Assembly: GCF_000316665.1 (NCBI RefSeq)
Contig: NC_019678.1
Location: 6,977,001 to 7,041,000, forward strand
Reading direction: 5' to 3'
Source of the DNA: Rivularia sp. PCC 7116
GTDB lineage: Bacteria; Cyanobacteriota; Cyanobacteriia; Cyanobacteriales; Nostocaceae
Length of the DNA stretch: 64,000 bases
Within the stretch, counting starts at the first letter, position 1; each line of letters begins with the position of its first letter. This document shows positions 19,417 to 28,533 of this stretch, piece after piece. The notes beneath the pieces were generated by a model that did no database searches, had not been told where the DNA came from, and saw nothing but the letters and a program-made list of their open reading frames with translations. The translations under genes and the position numbers were made by a program.

Positions 19417-20478
19417 TTACAACTTTTCATGAGCGGCTAAAATAATTTGTTCTGTTTCCTCCCAACCGATACAAGCATCCGTTACGGAAACACCATGCTT
19501 TAAGTCTTCTAAATTGCTAGGAATCTTTTGATTGCCTTCATGTAAATTAGATTCCAACATCACACCCACGATAGATGTGTTGCCTTCCACTATTTGGTTA
19601 ACGATATCTTCTAAAACACCTGGTTGCTTTCTATAGTCTTTATTTGAATTGCCGTGACTGCAATCAATAACAATCCTTGGTGGTAAATTTGCTTTTTTGA
19701 GTTGTTCTTCGGTAAATTTAACACTTTCGCGATCGCAGTTTGGTTGTCCACCACCACCACGTAAAATTACATGCCCGTAATTGTTTCCTTTGGTTTGAAC
19801 AATACTAACCTGTCCTTGTCGATTTAACCCTAGAAAATGATGGCTATTTTTAGCTGACTGCAAAGCATTCAAAGCAACTTGAATATTACCATCCGTACCA
19901 TTTTTAAAACCAACTGGCATGGAAAGCCCGCTAGACATTTCCCGGTGAGTTTGTGACTCGGTGGTACGTGCGCCAATTGCAGACCAAGAAATTAATTCGC
20001 TGAGGTACTGAGGTATAATCGGATCTAGAGCTTCCGTACCTGCGGGCAATCCTAATTCATTGATTTTTATCAGCAATTCCCGTGCAGTCAAGATACCTTT
20101 CTCGATACGGAAAGAATCATCCATGTCTGGGTCATTAATTAAACCTTTCCAGCCTACCGTTGTTCTAGGTTTTTCAAAATAAACCCTCATAATCAACAGC
20201 AACTTATCTTCAACTTTTTCTTGAAGCTGCTTTAATCTTCGAGAATATTCTAAAGCTAGTTCTGTATTATGAATCGAACAAGGACCAATTACAATAAATT
20301 TTCTTCTATTTTGAAAATCTAATATATCCTTTAACTCTTGTCTGTACTTTACAACATTTGCTTCCGCTGAGGGTGTTAAAGGTAATTTTGATTTAACTTC
20401 TTGTGGTGTCAATAAAACGTGATAATTCTCAATGTTAGCATCGAATACCTTCTGACGAATCGATTGTCCTAGGGTCAT
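19417..20478 (-). CDS. aroF: 3-deoxy-7-phosphoheptulonate (DAHP) synthase, class I AroF/G/H type
   Basis: This is the first enzyme of the shikimate pathway, condensing phosphoenolpyruvate with erythrose-4-phosphate. Class I motifs are clear: GPCSIH at 65-70, KPRTTVGWKG at 103-112, GARTTESQTHR, and the metal site region around DCSHGNSNKD. The length of 353 aa matches the E. coli isozymes. The symbol among aroF, aroG and aroH cannot be fixed from sequence alone, nor can the feedback-inhibiting amino acid. A 520-bp gap with a palindromic repeat lies upstream. Confidence 0.93.
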   Translation of the reverse strand: MTLGQSIRQKVFDANIENYHVLLTPQEVKSKLPLTPSAEANVVKYRQELKDILDFQNRRKFIVIGPCSIHNTELALEYSRRLKQLQEKVEDKLLLIMRVYFEKPRTTVGWKGLINDPDMDDSFRIEKGILTARELLIKINELGLPAGTEALDPIIPQYLSELISWSAIGARTTESQTHREMSSGLSMPVGFKNGTDGNIQVALNALQSAKNSHHFLGLNRQGQVSIVQTKGNNYGHVILRGGGGQPNCDRESVKFTEEQLKKANLPPRIVIDCSHGNSNKDYRKQPGVLEDIVNQIVEGNTSIVGVMLESNLHEGNQKIPSNLEDLKHGVSVTDACIGWEETEQIILAAHEKL

Positions 20479-20748
20479 ATGATTTTACTTTCAACACTGA
20501 ATTTATCTATACATTGTATCCAAAAAGATACCATTGCTAAAAACTAAAATTTACCTAAAATTATCAATTGTTTGAACTATTTATAGTATTTTAGATTTTC
20601 TAAAACTAGATATAGGCTTACGAAACTTGAGGATTAAATTTGTTGCATACCCTTGTTATGGAATAGATTGCCAGCCATAGTTTAACTACGCAAATTATGC
20701 TGTTGGTTGCTTGCTCAAACTTCGACTTAAGATAGCCTTAATAATTTC

Positions 20749-20875
20749 AGGAATTACGCAGATAGCACATTGTTGATTGTGGGATGTGTGACACTTTGAG
20801 TTATCTTAAACGTAATAATAAGGGTTGCAGTGTCACGCATCAATTCGATATTGTGACAATCGCGTAAATTCTGTA
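20749..20875. repeat. Degenerate AGGAATTACGC-ended palindromic element in a 520-bp gap
   Basis: AGGAATTACGC at about 20749 is imperfectly inverted near CGCGTAAATTCTG at 20865. An inner pair, TGTGACACT and AGTGTCACGCA, resembles the inside of the 2613-2734 element. The rest of the 20479-20998 gap is AT-rich without ORFs, apart from a short CAGTTAA tract at about 20941-20960 near the next start. Confidence 0.55.
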
Positions 20876-20998
20876 TTTAAGTCAATAAATCTTTGTGAGA
20901 TAATAAAGTTTCTTGAAAAATCGTGAATAATTATTCGGCGAACAGTTAACAGTTAACAGCGAATAATAAATATAGCTCCTAACTCCTAATTCCTGAAA

Positions 20999-22186
20999 AT
21001 GCTTGAAACCTCAAAACAACAAAATAATTCCCAAGACTACTCATGGAAATTCTGGTTTACTTTGCCAATTTATCCATTTGGTAAACGGCAAACAATCCGT
21101 AAGGAAGTAGTTAAAGATACTATTTGGACTTTTGACCAGCTTCAAGGCATTTTCTATGTTGTCGTTCCCATTCGCATGACGGTAGTAAAGCTGGAAGAAG
21201 GAGGTTTATTAGTTTATGCGCCAGTAGCACCGACTCCTGAATGCGTGCGTTTGGTTGAGGAATTAGTGGCAGAACATGGCAGAATTAAATACATAATTTT
21301 ACCTACTATTTCTGGTTTAGAGCATAAAATATTTGTTGGCCCATTTGCCAGACGCTTTCCCGATTCCCAAGTATTTGTAGCACCCAAACAATGGAGCTTT
21401 CCCGTAAATCTTCCCCTCAGTTGGTTGGGTATACCTGCTAAGCGTACTCAAGTAGTTCCAGAAGACAGCAACAAAACACCTTTTGCAAATCAGTTTGACT
21501 ACGAAATTCTAGGTCCCATCGAACTTGGTGCTGGGAAATTTGCTGAAGTCGCATTATTTCATAAATCATCCAAAACACTTTTAGTTACGGACTCAATAGT
21601 TTCCGTTCCCGAACAACCTCCTGCCATAATTCAGTTAGATTCTTATCCCTTACTTTTCCACGCCAGAGATAAAGCAACCGACATCGTTGCAGACAACCCC
21701 GAAAATCGTCGTAAAGGATGGCAGCGAATTGCTTTATTTGGTTTATACTTTCGTCCCAGCGTTTTAGATGTACCTAAGTGGAGTCAAGTCTTTCGCGATG
21801 CTGCTAAAGCTCCAAAACGCTCTAAAAAAAATTATTTTGGCTTATACCCTTTTCAGTGGAAACAAGATTGGCAGCGTTGTTTTGAAGCTTTGCGGGGTGA
21901 TGGTAGATTATTCGTAGCACCAATTTTACAAACTTTAATTTTAAATCGGGCACCACAAGCAACTATTGCATGGGCTGAAAAGATAGCACAATGGGATTTT
22001 AAACGAATTATTCCCTGTCACTTTGATGCACCAATAGAAGCTACACCAAATCAATTTAGACAAGCATTTTCATTTTTAGAAAAATATAGCGGTAGCACTT
22101 TACCACAAGAAGATTTTCAGGTTTTAGAAGAGATTGACGCTACTTTGGATAAATTGGGGATTCCTTCAGCCAAAGAGAAGGTTTAA
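20999..22186 (+). CDS. DUF4336 family protein (metallo-beta-lactamase-fold related), 395 aa
   Basis: The sequence has the DUF4336 hallmarks: an N-terminal PIYPFGKRQTIR, the strand-like MTVVKLEEGGLLVYAPVAPT, then HGRIKYIILPTISGLEHKIF and FKRIIPCHFDAP near the C-terminus. DUF4336 proteins resemble hydrolases of the metallo-beta-lactamase fold but usually lack the full HxHxDH zinc motif, as here. The protein is soluble with no signal peptide. Function is unknown, though members are common in cyanobacteria and plants. The ATG follows a run of small repeats without an obvious Shine-Dalgarno. Confidence 0.8.
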   Translation: MLETSKQQNNSQDYSWKFWFTLPIYPFGKRQTIRKEVVKDTIWTFDQLQGIFYVVVPIRMTVVKLEEGGLLVYAPVAPTPECVRLVEELVAEHGRIKYIILPTISGLEHKIFVGPFARRFPDSQVFVAPKQWSFPVNLPLSWLGIPAKRTQVVPEDSNKTPFANQFDYEILGPIELGAGKFAEVALFHKSSKTLLVTDSIVSVPEQPPAIIQLDSYPLLFHARDKATDIVADNPENRRKGWQRIALFGLYFRPSVLDVPKWSQVFRDAAKAPKRSKKNYFGLYPFQWKQDWQRCFEALRGDGRLFVAPILQTLILNRAPQATIAWAEKIAQWDFKRIIPCHFDAPIEATPNQFRQAFSFLEKYSGSTLPQEDFQVLEEIDATLDKLGIPSAKEKV

Positions 22187-22192
22187 TATTTA

Positions 22193-22516
22193 TCACTTAA
22201 CAATAGGATTATCTTTACCAATTCCTAATTCCCTAAGCTTGTTTTTCACATCTTGCCATTCACTACCGCAATAGTAATATTTCTTATCCAAAATATTAGC
22301 GATATAATAACCTTGTTTTCCACCATTGATGCATCTTAGTTCATTAGCTACTTGCTTCATCGAAATATCAAATAATGAAAATAAATCTTCTTGTTCAAGC
22401 CAAGGTACGTTAAATAAATTCACAAAAGGTTCACCCTTTGTAAAATACCAACTCTTATTACGTCGGACAATTAATCGATAATAAACAGGATAAACAATAG
22501 TGGCATTAGCGGACAT
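22193..22516 (-). CDS. Hypothetical protein, 107 aa
   Basis: This is a compact soluble protein with many aromatic residues (VYPVYYRLIVRRNKSWYFT, YYIANILDKKYYYCGSEW). It lies tail to tail with the DUF4336 gene, with only 6 bp between the stops. The high Tyr/Trp content and unbroken frame favour a real gene. I do not recognise the family. The small TTG-started gene lies upstream on the same strand, but a hairpin separates the two. Confidence 0.6.
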   Translation of the reverse strand: MSANATIVYPVYYRLIVRRNKSWYFTKGEPFVNLFNVPWLEQEDLFSLFDISMKQVANELRCINGGKQGYYIANILDKKYYYCGSEWQDVKNKLRELGIGKDNPIVK

Positions 22517-22558
22517 AATGTTTTATCTTAAAATTATCTATAACATTCAGTTAAAGAA

Positions 22559-22585
22559 TAGCCCCTAGAGGCGAGCTAGGGGCTA
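22559..22585 (-). terminator. Perfect 10-bp hairpin after the small TTG-started gene
   Basis: TAGCCCCTAG (22559-22568) pairs with CTAGGGGCTA (22576-22585) across a 7-nt loop. On the minus strand it follows the 22595-22789 gene by 9 bp and is trailed by TTCTTT, so it is a likely Rho-independent terminator for that gene. Confidence 0.65.
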
Positions 22586-22594
22586 AATTGTTAA

Positions 22595-22789
22595 TTAGTT
22601 ACGGTCATTTTCAGGAAATTCTGATTCTTCGTCACTCATATCATCCAAATCGTCTTTGACGACTTCAGAGTTTACGAGATAAGTTTCATCATTCACCAAG
22701 TCGCGTTTTTCCCATTGTCCTAACAACAAACGAATAAAAATTCGTACTGGGTTAAAAACCTTCTTATGACCGTTACCGTTTTTGCTCAA
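22595..22789 (-). CDS. Small acidic protein, 64 aa, TTG start with a very strong ribosome binding site
   Basis: The start is the TTG at 22789 (MSKNGNGHKKVF). It is set by a near-perfect Shine-Dalgarno, AGGAGGTGA, centred 7 nt upstream, one of the strongest in the window. The nearby ATG in GATGCATTG is out of frame and stops at once. The N-terminal half is basic with a short hydrophobic helix (VRIFIRLLLGQW), and the C-terminal half is strongly acidic (DDLDDMSDEESEFPEND). Hairpins flank the gene on both sides. The family is unknown; the features suggest a well-translated small protein that may bind a membrane or partner through the helix. Confidence 0.7.
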   Translation of the reverse strand: MSKNGNGHKKVFNPVRIFIRLLLGQWEKRDLVNDETYLVNSEVVKDDLDDMSDEESEFPENDRN

Positions 22790-22815
22790 TGCATCACCTC
22801 CTAAATGTTAAATAC

Positions 22816-22842
22816 TTGGGGACAACTAATTTTGTCCCCAAA
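22816..22842. promoter_or_regulatory. Perfect hairpin in the leader of the small TTG-started gene
   Basis: TTGGGGACAA and TTGTCCCCAA form a 10-bp stem with a 6-nt loop, about 14 bp upstream of the AGGAGG site. In the minus-strand mRNA this would sit at or near the 5' end and could stabilise the message. On the plus strand it is followed by ATTTATTG, so it could also act as a terminator. Confidence 0.45.
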
Positions 22843-22983
22843 TTTATTGTTAATTATTTTCAGGCTAGTTTTTATTAATAATGATGAAAATTTAGAAGGG
22901 TAAATAATTTAATATTTATGTTTCTAAAAAATACATATCAAATACATTCCCAAGCCAAAGCCTGGGAACGAAAACATCAATCT

Positions 22984-24000
<1,017 letters not shown>

Positions 24001-24166
24001 CTATATCTATTTATCAAGGTTGATTTTAAATATGTTCTCATAACTTGCTTGCTTACTATTGCTTTTGTTAAGAGTACTTTACGAATATTAAGATTATTAA
24101 GGAAAGTTTGTCTAAGCTAAAGATATGCTTCCGTTAATAGTTGTCAATTTAACGCCATAATTCTAT

Positions 24167-25183
24167 TTATCGATCGTCTTGTAAATTTCCGTGTTCATCG
24201 CAGCCAAATAACAAGCATCCGCAGCTTTCCAATAAGTAATAGTTGTTTATATTTATATTTGGCTTATCTAATGCAAATTTTTTCTCTAAATTAGTCAATC
24301 GCATCACTTCTGACTTTAATTCTACTAATTCTTCTTGTTTTTCTTCTTCACTGTAATCATCCCAGTTTTGATGATTGTCTTTAATTTGTTTTATCAAATT
24401 TTCTTGATTATCAATTTCACCAGCAACTAATCTATGGTATGTATCTATATCGTTTATATATATTAAATAAGGAATATGCTGCCAACTGAATAAAGCATAA
24501 TGATTCCAGTCACAGTTTTGGCAACAACTGTATGCACTATCGTAATCATTCAAGAGATAATATAGATAAGCTACTTCAAAACTATCAATTTCATCACATT
24601 TATTAATCTCTTGTTCTAATTCTTTTACTATCTTCCGAGCATCTTCTTTTTCCCCAAGCTGAATTTTGACTATTGCTAAATTGTGCTTACTTCTATTTTC
24701 AATATCTTTATCGTTAGTTACTGCAACCAAATATTCTTTAGCAATATCAAAATTACCTGACTTTGCATATGCTGTACCTAAATTATGGGTTATCTCTCTA
24801 CTTTTATGTTTAGAGTAGGCAATTTCTAAATTTTCGATAGCTTCATGCAGTTGATTATTTTCTAAAAGCAAATAGCCATAAAGAGAGTATGGATAAAAGC
24901 TTTTAGGTTGCATTAATATACATTCTTTCTGTATTTCAAGGGCTTTTTCTAAACTTCCCCAACACTCTAAAAAATAAAACCAAGCTAGGTTATGAGTCGA
25001 TTTAATTGTCTTTTTTGTTGCATATGCTTTTTCCATTAATCTCAAATCCTCTTTATCTTTCACCAAGCTAGGATTATTCAAATATCCAATAGCTAAGGTA
25101 TTCATGAGATTAATATCGTTAGGATTTTCGGCTAAGGCTTTTTGTAATTTTTGGATATTTTCTGAGTTTAGTTTTGAATTCAT
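24167..25183 (-). CDS. Tetratricopeptide-repeat protein, 338 aa
   Basis: The ATG at 25183 (MNSKLNSENIQKLQKALAEN) is preferred over the longest open frame, because the 40 residues upstream look non-coding and lie antisense to an oxygenase remnant. TPR-like helix pairs recur, for example LQKALAENPNDINLMNTLAIGYL, LEKALEIQKECI, LHEAIENLEIAYSKHKS and FDIAKEYLVAVTN. It is soluble. The C-terminus has a short Cys-containing tail, CGCLLFGCDEHG, that might bind metal. TPR proteins are scaffolds; the partner is unknown. Confidence 0.75.
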   Translation of the reverse strand: MNSKLNSENIQKLQKALAENPNDINLMNTLAIGYLNNPSLVKDKEDLRLMEKAYATKKTIKSTHNLAWFYFLECWGSLEKALEIQKECILMQPKSFYPYSLYGYLLLENNQLHEAIENLEIAYSKHKSREITHNLGTAYAKSGNFDIAKEYLVAVTNDKDIENRSKHNLAIVKIQLGEKEDARKIVKELEQEINKCDEIDSFEVAYLYYLLNDYDSAYSCCQNCDWNHYALFSWQHIPYLIYINDIDTYHRLVAGEIDNQENLIKQIKDNHQNWDDYSEEEKQEELVELKSEVMRLTNLEKKFALDKPNININNYYLLESCGCLLFGCDEHGNLQDDR

Positions 25184-25280
25184 TTTTGGCTTGTTATGTT
25201 TATTTGAAATTAAATATTTTCTATGATAAAGTTTTGACTTTAAAAATGTCATATCTTGCACCATTCGCAACAACCACCTT

Positions 25281-25883
25281 GGAATAAATTCCCAGGCTAA
25301 CAAAATTCCTGAAAGTTTAAAGCGATCGCAACAGTCTTACTACGTTCATAGCGAAATCTGGAAAGCTCACTGGACGAGGATTATAGAAAACGCAATGGAT
25401 TTTGTGCATCTGCCATTTGTGCATCGTAACTCTTTCGGTGGCGCTATTGGCAAAAAAGCTTTAGAAGCAAAAAGTGTTGCAGAATATGAAATAGAAAAAA
25501 CCGCAGAAAGTATTAAAGTTTTTAATCGTTTTGATAATATTCCCTCTGGCTTTGCATTGGAATGGCATCAGCCCAATCTGGTTGTATTGAAGTTTGATGA
25601 AATGGGGGTACCAGTTCGCGTTCATTTGTTTGGGGTACCAATTAACGAACATCAAACTAGGTATATATTAACTATTTTGGTGTTAGGAGAAACTGATGAA
25701 ATATCAAAAGCATCTATTGCGGAAGAATTTATCAAGCCCGTTATTGAAGACAAAATAGTAATTGAATCTCAAATTGGTGAAATTCCCAACACAACAAAAG
25801 AATGCAATGTCCCTACCGATAGAGCAACTTTGTTATTTCGGAATTGGTATAGCGCTACGCGAAGGTTAAAGGTTAAAGGTTAA
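25281..25883 (+). pseudogene. C-terminal remnant of a Rieske-type oxygenase (PaO/Tic55-like), Rieske domain missing
   Basis: The frame is open from upstream, and recognisable oxygenase sequence begins near 25281 (SQANKIPESL, then YVHSEIWKAHWTRIIENAMD). The mononuclear iron motif D-x2-H-x4-H is present in AMDFVHLPFVH, followed by sequence typical of chlorophyll-related oxygenases. The N-terminal Rieske 2Fe-2S domain (CxH and CxxH) is absent, and no start codon precedes the homologous part apart from the internal ATG at 25395. The last residues (ATRRLKVKG) run into AAAGGTT repeats. A truncated, probably non-functional gene is the best reading. Confidence 0.65.
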
Positions 25884-26048
25884 AAGTCAAAGGTTTAAGA
25901 TAACCGGTATAACTTAAATCTATATTTTCAAATTTTAGGAGCATAGGCAGGGAAGAGGGGAAAAGGAGATAAGGAAGACAAGAGAAAATAACTCTCCACT
26001 CTTATCTATTCCAAATGCCCAATGTCCAATGCCCAATTCCCAATTCAT
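25858..26048. repeat. AAAGGTT heptamers, purine-rich tract and AATGCCC heptamers
   Basis: AAAGGTT repeats begin inside the end of the oxygenase remnant (about 25860-25900). A GGGAAGAGGGGAAAAGGAG-like purine tract lies at about 25950-25985. AATGCCC / AATTCCC units occupy about 26017-26048, up to the M56 gene's stop. Confidence 0.65.
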
Positions 26049-26050
26049 AA

Positions 26051-26890
26051 TCAACTATGAAATACAACACTAACTAAAGGAATAAAAGTCCATAAAAGCC
26101 ATTTTAAAGAAGTGAATTTAACCTCTGGAGTAGGTTGTGGTTGAGATAAAAGGGCTTCGACTCTTTCTTCTAAACGATTAGCATGGGGGGAACCTAATGC
26201 TGCACAAAGAATTTCTGAAGATATCGGTGAACTATTAACAACCATGAGCAAGGATTCGGCTAGCAGCAAGGGATCTACATATGAAACCGCATGAGCATCA
26301 GCTCGTAATTCTCGTAAAGTTAGTAATTCTTGCCATAAAGTTTCAGTGTAAGGCAACCAAGAAGTACATTCTCGCATCCAACCCAACCAAAAGAACCAAA
26401 ACGTATCTTGGTAATAATAATGTCCTTGTTCGTGAGCTAAGACAGTTTCTATATGATTGCTCGAAAGAGTTTTTAATAATCCAGAACTTAAGACTAATTC
26501 AGGTTTCAAAAAGCCAATTTGTCCGGCAAATAATGCCCCTGTATCGAGCAAGCGAACTTGTGTTCCGGCTACATCAACTTTTGGACAATTGCGAGTAGAC
26601 TTTACAGATAGCCATCCCAGCCATGCCTGTTTAATGCAGACGACGGCGAAAAACGCCATACAAATTAATGCGATTAAATAGCCATAACAACCAGTTTGCA
26701 ATCCTCCCATGGTACCTTGAGGTCCCATAAACAATAAAGCAAACGTTGTCATGAAAATTAACAAGGGAGGAAATAGAAAGAAAAATAGTGCTTTGTGCCA
26801 GCGCTCATTCCATTTAGCTGAGCTTTGATTCCATTGACATCTAGTGATGTAAGCAACCATCAAAGCTAAAAAAATTATCAGTAAATGCAT
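26051..26890 (-). CDS. M56-family membrane metallopeptidase (BlaR1/MecR1-like, without sensor domain)
   Basis: Three N-terminal membrane segments (about 2-17, 34-56, 69-90) precede a zinc-peptidase domain with HEQGH at 153-157 and the downstream glutamate in ELRADAHA (about 194-201). A final segment lies near 262-277. Family members cleave a cognate BlaI-type repressor after sensing a signal. At 279 aa it lacks the C-terminal penicillin-binding sensor of BlaR1, so it must sense something else or depend on a partner. The gene starts 3 bp after the BlaI-like gene and they form one operon. No beta-lactamase gene is nearby. Confidence 0.85.
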   Translation of the reverse strand: MHLLIIFLALMVAYITRCQWNQSSAKWNERWHKALFFFLFPPLLIFMTTFALLFMGPQGTMGGLQTGCYGYLIALICMAFFAVVCIKQAWLGWLSVKSTRNCPKVDVAGTQVRLLDTGALFAGQIGFLKPELVLSSGLLKTLSSNHIETVLAHEQGHYYYQDTFWFFWLGWMRECTSWLPYTETLWQELLTLRELRADAHAVSYVDPLLLAESLLMVVNSSPISSEILCAALGSPHANRLEERVEALLSQPQPTPEVKFTSLKWLLWTFIPLVSVVFHS

Positions 26891-26893
26891 TTT

Positions 26894-27313
26894 TTATTTC
26901 TCCTCCCTTGCTTGTCGCGCAGCTTCAATTCGTTTTGCTATTGCTTGTATTTTCGCAGAATCTGCTTCATCTAAACTATCTGCAAAAGCGGCAATTACAT
27001 CGGGATTTCCCACTTTAAGAAATTGCTGTAACTGCTCGTGGGCTTTAATAACTTCCGCTTGCTGCTTTGTTAACAGCGGCTGCCAGTAAAAAGCTTTTCC
27101 TCTTTTATTACATTCAAGCCAACCTTTATCTGTTAGTCGTCGCAGCACGGTAGTAACTGAAGTATAAGCTAATTCGCGATTGGGATCGGCTAAAATGCGG
27201 TCGTGTACATTTTTTACACTAGCTTTGCCTAACTGCCAAACAATATTTAGAATTTCTGCTTCCAACGGACCTAGAGAAAGTTGTTTGGGACGGTAATCTG
27301 GTAAAGGAGCCAT
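26894..27313 (-). CDS. BlaI/MecI/CopY-family transcriptional repressor
   Basis: The winged-helix DNA-binding domain is at about 12-85: LGPLEAEILNIVWQLGKASV, VHDRILADPNRELAYTSVTT, then LRRLTDKGWLE. The C-terminal half is a helical dimerisation region. At 139 aa it has the usual family size. It is the first gene of a two-gene operon with the M56 peptidase, the usual repressor/protease pairing, and probably autoregulates the operon. The repressor's other targets cannot be told from here. The upstream gap contains CAGTGAGCAGT-type repeats. Confidence 0.9.
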   Translation of the reverse strand: MAPLPDYRPKQLSLGPLEAEILNIVWQLGKASVKNVHDRILADPNRELAYTSVTTVLRRLTDKGWLECNKRGKAFYWQPLLTKQQAEVIKAHEQLQQFLKVGNPDVIAAFADSLDEADSAKIQAIAKRIEAARQAREEK

Positions 27314-27374
27314 TTAGATTTGAGATTTGAGGATTTTGAATTTTAGATGTCAGCTAAAATATCGTTCTTGTTTC

Positions 27375-27520
27375 CAGATTACAGCTAACAGCGAACAGTA
27401 ACCAGTGAGCAGTGAGCAGTCAACAGTGAGCAGTCAACAGTGAGCAGTTAACAATAAATAATTTATTTCTTCCCCCTCTTCCCACTCTTCCCCCTCTTCC
27501 CCCTCTTCCCCCTCACTCTT
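27375..27520. repeat. CAGTGAG/CAGTCAA heptamers and CCCCCTCTT pyrimidine tract
   Basis: Tandem CAGTGAG / CAGTCAA units (about 27395-27450) are followed by repeated CTTCCCC units (about 27472-27515). These lie in the divergent gap between the blaI-like gene and comB. Confidence 0.75.
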
Positions 27521-27590
27521 TCAACTTTCCCATTAACACCGGCAGCGTATTAAAATCTCGGCAGTATATAAAGGCAAGTGTATCAAGCGG

Positions 27591-28328
27591 ATGAAGTTAT
27601 TTATTTATCATGCTCCAGAAGAAACTCCCACAGACAAGATGCCAGAATGCGCGATCGCGGTTGATGTGTTGCGTGCGACTACAACAATGGCAACGGTTTT
27701 AGCTGGTGGTGGTGAAGCTGTTCAATTTTTCAGCGATTTGGACAAATTGGTAGAAGTTAGCGATAAGTTTCCTGCCGAAAAACGCCTGCGGGCTGGAGAA
27801 AGGGGAGGTGCGAAGGTTCCTGGTTTCGATTTGGGAAATTCTCCCCTCGACTGTAAACAGGAAGTTGTGGAGGGAAAGCGCTTGTTTATTAGTACTACCA
27901 ACGGTACTCGTGCTTTACAAAGGATACAAGAGGCTAAAACAGTTATTACGGGAGCTTTTGTAAATCTGACAACTGTGGTTGAGTATTTAGCTAAGAATCA
28001 GCCAGAAAATGTTTGGATAGTGGGTTCGGGATGGCAAGGTAGTTACTCTCTTGAGGATACTGCTTGTGCTGGTGCAATTGCTGCTCATCTATTGGAAAAA
28101 ACTAAGTTATCTATAGATGAAGTAGCAGGTAATGATGAAGTCGTTGCGGCAATGGCACTTTATTCTCAATGGAAAGATAATTTATTGCAAATGTTTAAAC
28201 ATGCTAGTCACGGTAAACGTTTATTAGGTTTGGATTGCAATGATGATTTAAAATACTGTTCCGAAATTGATACTTTAGATGTTTTGCCAATGCAGCAAGA
28301 GCCGGGAATTTTGAAAAGACAAGGATAA
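27591..28328 (+). CDS. comB: 2-phosphosulfolactate phosphatase
   Basis: ComB-family enzymes hydrolyse 2-phospho-3-sulfolactate to sulfolactate, a step of coenzyme M synthesis in archaea; bacterial homologues are common in cyanobacteria, where the physiological substrate is less certain. The family motifs [33 protein letters not shown] and [11 protein letters not shown] are all visible. The 245-aa length is normal. The gene is monocistronic, and a palindromic element follows 12 bp after the stop. Confidence 0.9.
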   Translation: MKLFIYHAPEETPTDKMPECAIAVDVLRATTTMATVLAGGGEAVQFFSDLDKLVEVSDKFPAEKRLRAGERGGAKVPGFDLGNSPLDCKQEVVEGKRLFISTTNGTRALQRIQEAKTVITGAFVNLTTVVEYLAKNQPENVWIVGSGWQGSYSLEDTACAGAIAAHLLEKTKLSIDEVAGNDEVVAAMALYSQWKDNLLQMFKHASHGKRLLGLDCNDDLKYCSEIDTLDVLPMQQEPGILKRQG

Positions 28329-28340
28329 AATATTCCTGCT

Positions 28341-28524
28341 TGTAGGTTGGGTTAGGTTCACTTTAAATCTAATCACCAACCAACAATGTATGTTTGAACC
28401 GTAACCCAACATTAACTTATCGGTATGAAGCAATTTCATTTACTATAGAAATGTTGGGTTACGACACGATTATTCAAATTTTCGTTGCTAATTAAATCGG
28501 TTTTCGTGTCTAACCCAATCTACA
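28341..28524. repeat. Palindromic element, copy 1 of the GTAGGTTGGGTTAG family
   Basis: The left end TGTAGGTTGGGTTAG (28341-28355) is inverted at the right end CTAACCCAATCTACA (28510-28524), 14 of 15 positions matching. Inside are GAACCGTAACCCAACAT and TTTTCGTGTC, which also occur in copy 2 (30638-30810). It lies between the convergent ends of comB and the LysR gene and may serve as a bidirectional terminator. Confidence 0.85.
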
Positions 28525-28533
28525 ACCTAAAAA

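Noticed and set aside
25184-25303. N-terminal extension of the TPR protein (MLAWEFIPRWLL...)
   Set aside because: It is antisense to the oxygenase remnant; TPR-like sequence begins only after the ATG at 25183.
27375-27520. CRISPR-like array from regular repeats
   Set aside because: The units are directly adjacent 7-mers without unique spacers, so they are STRR repeats; the same holds for the other tracts.
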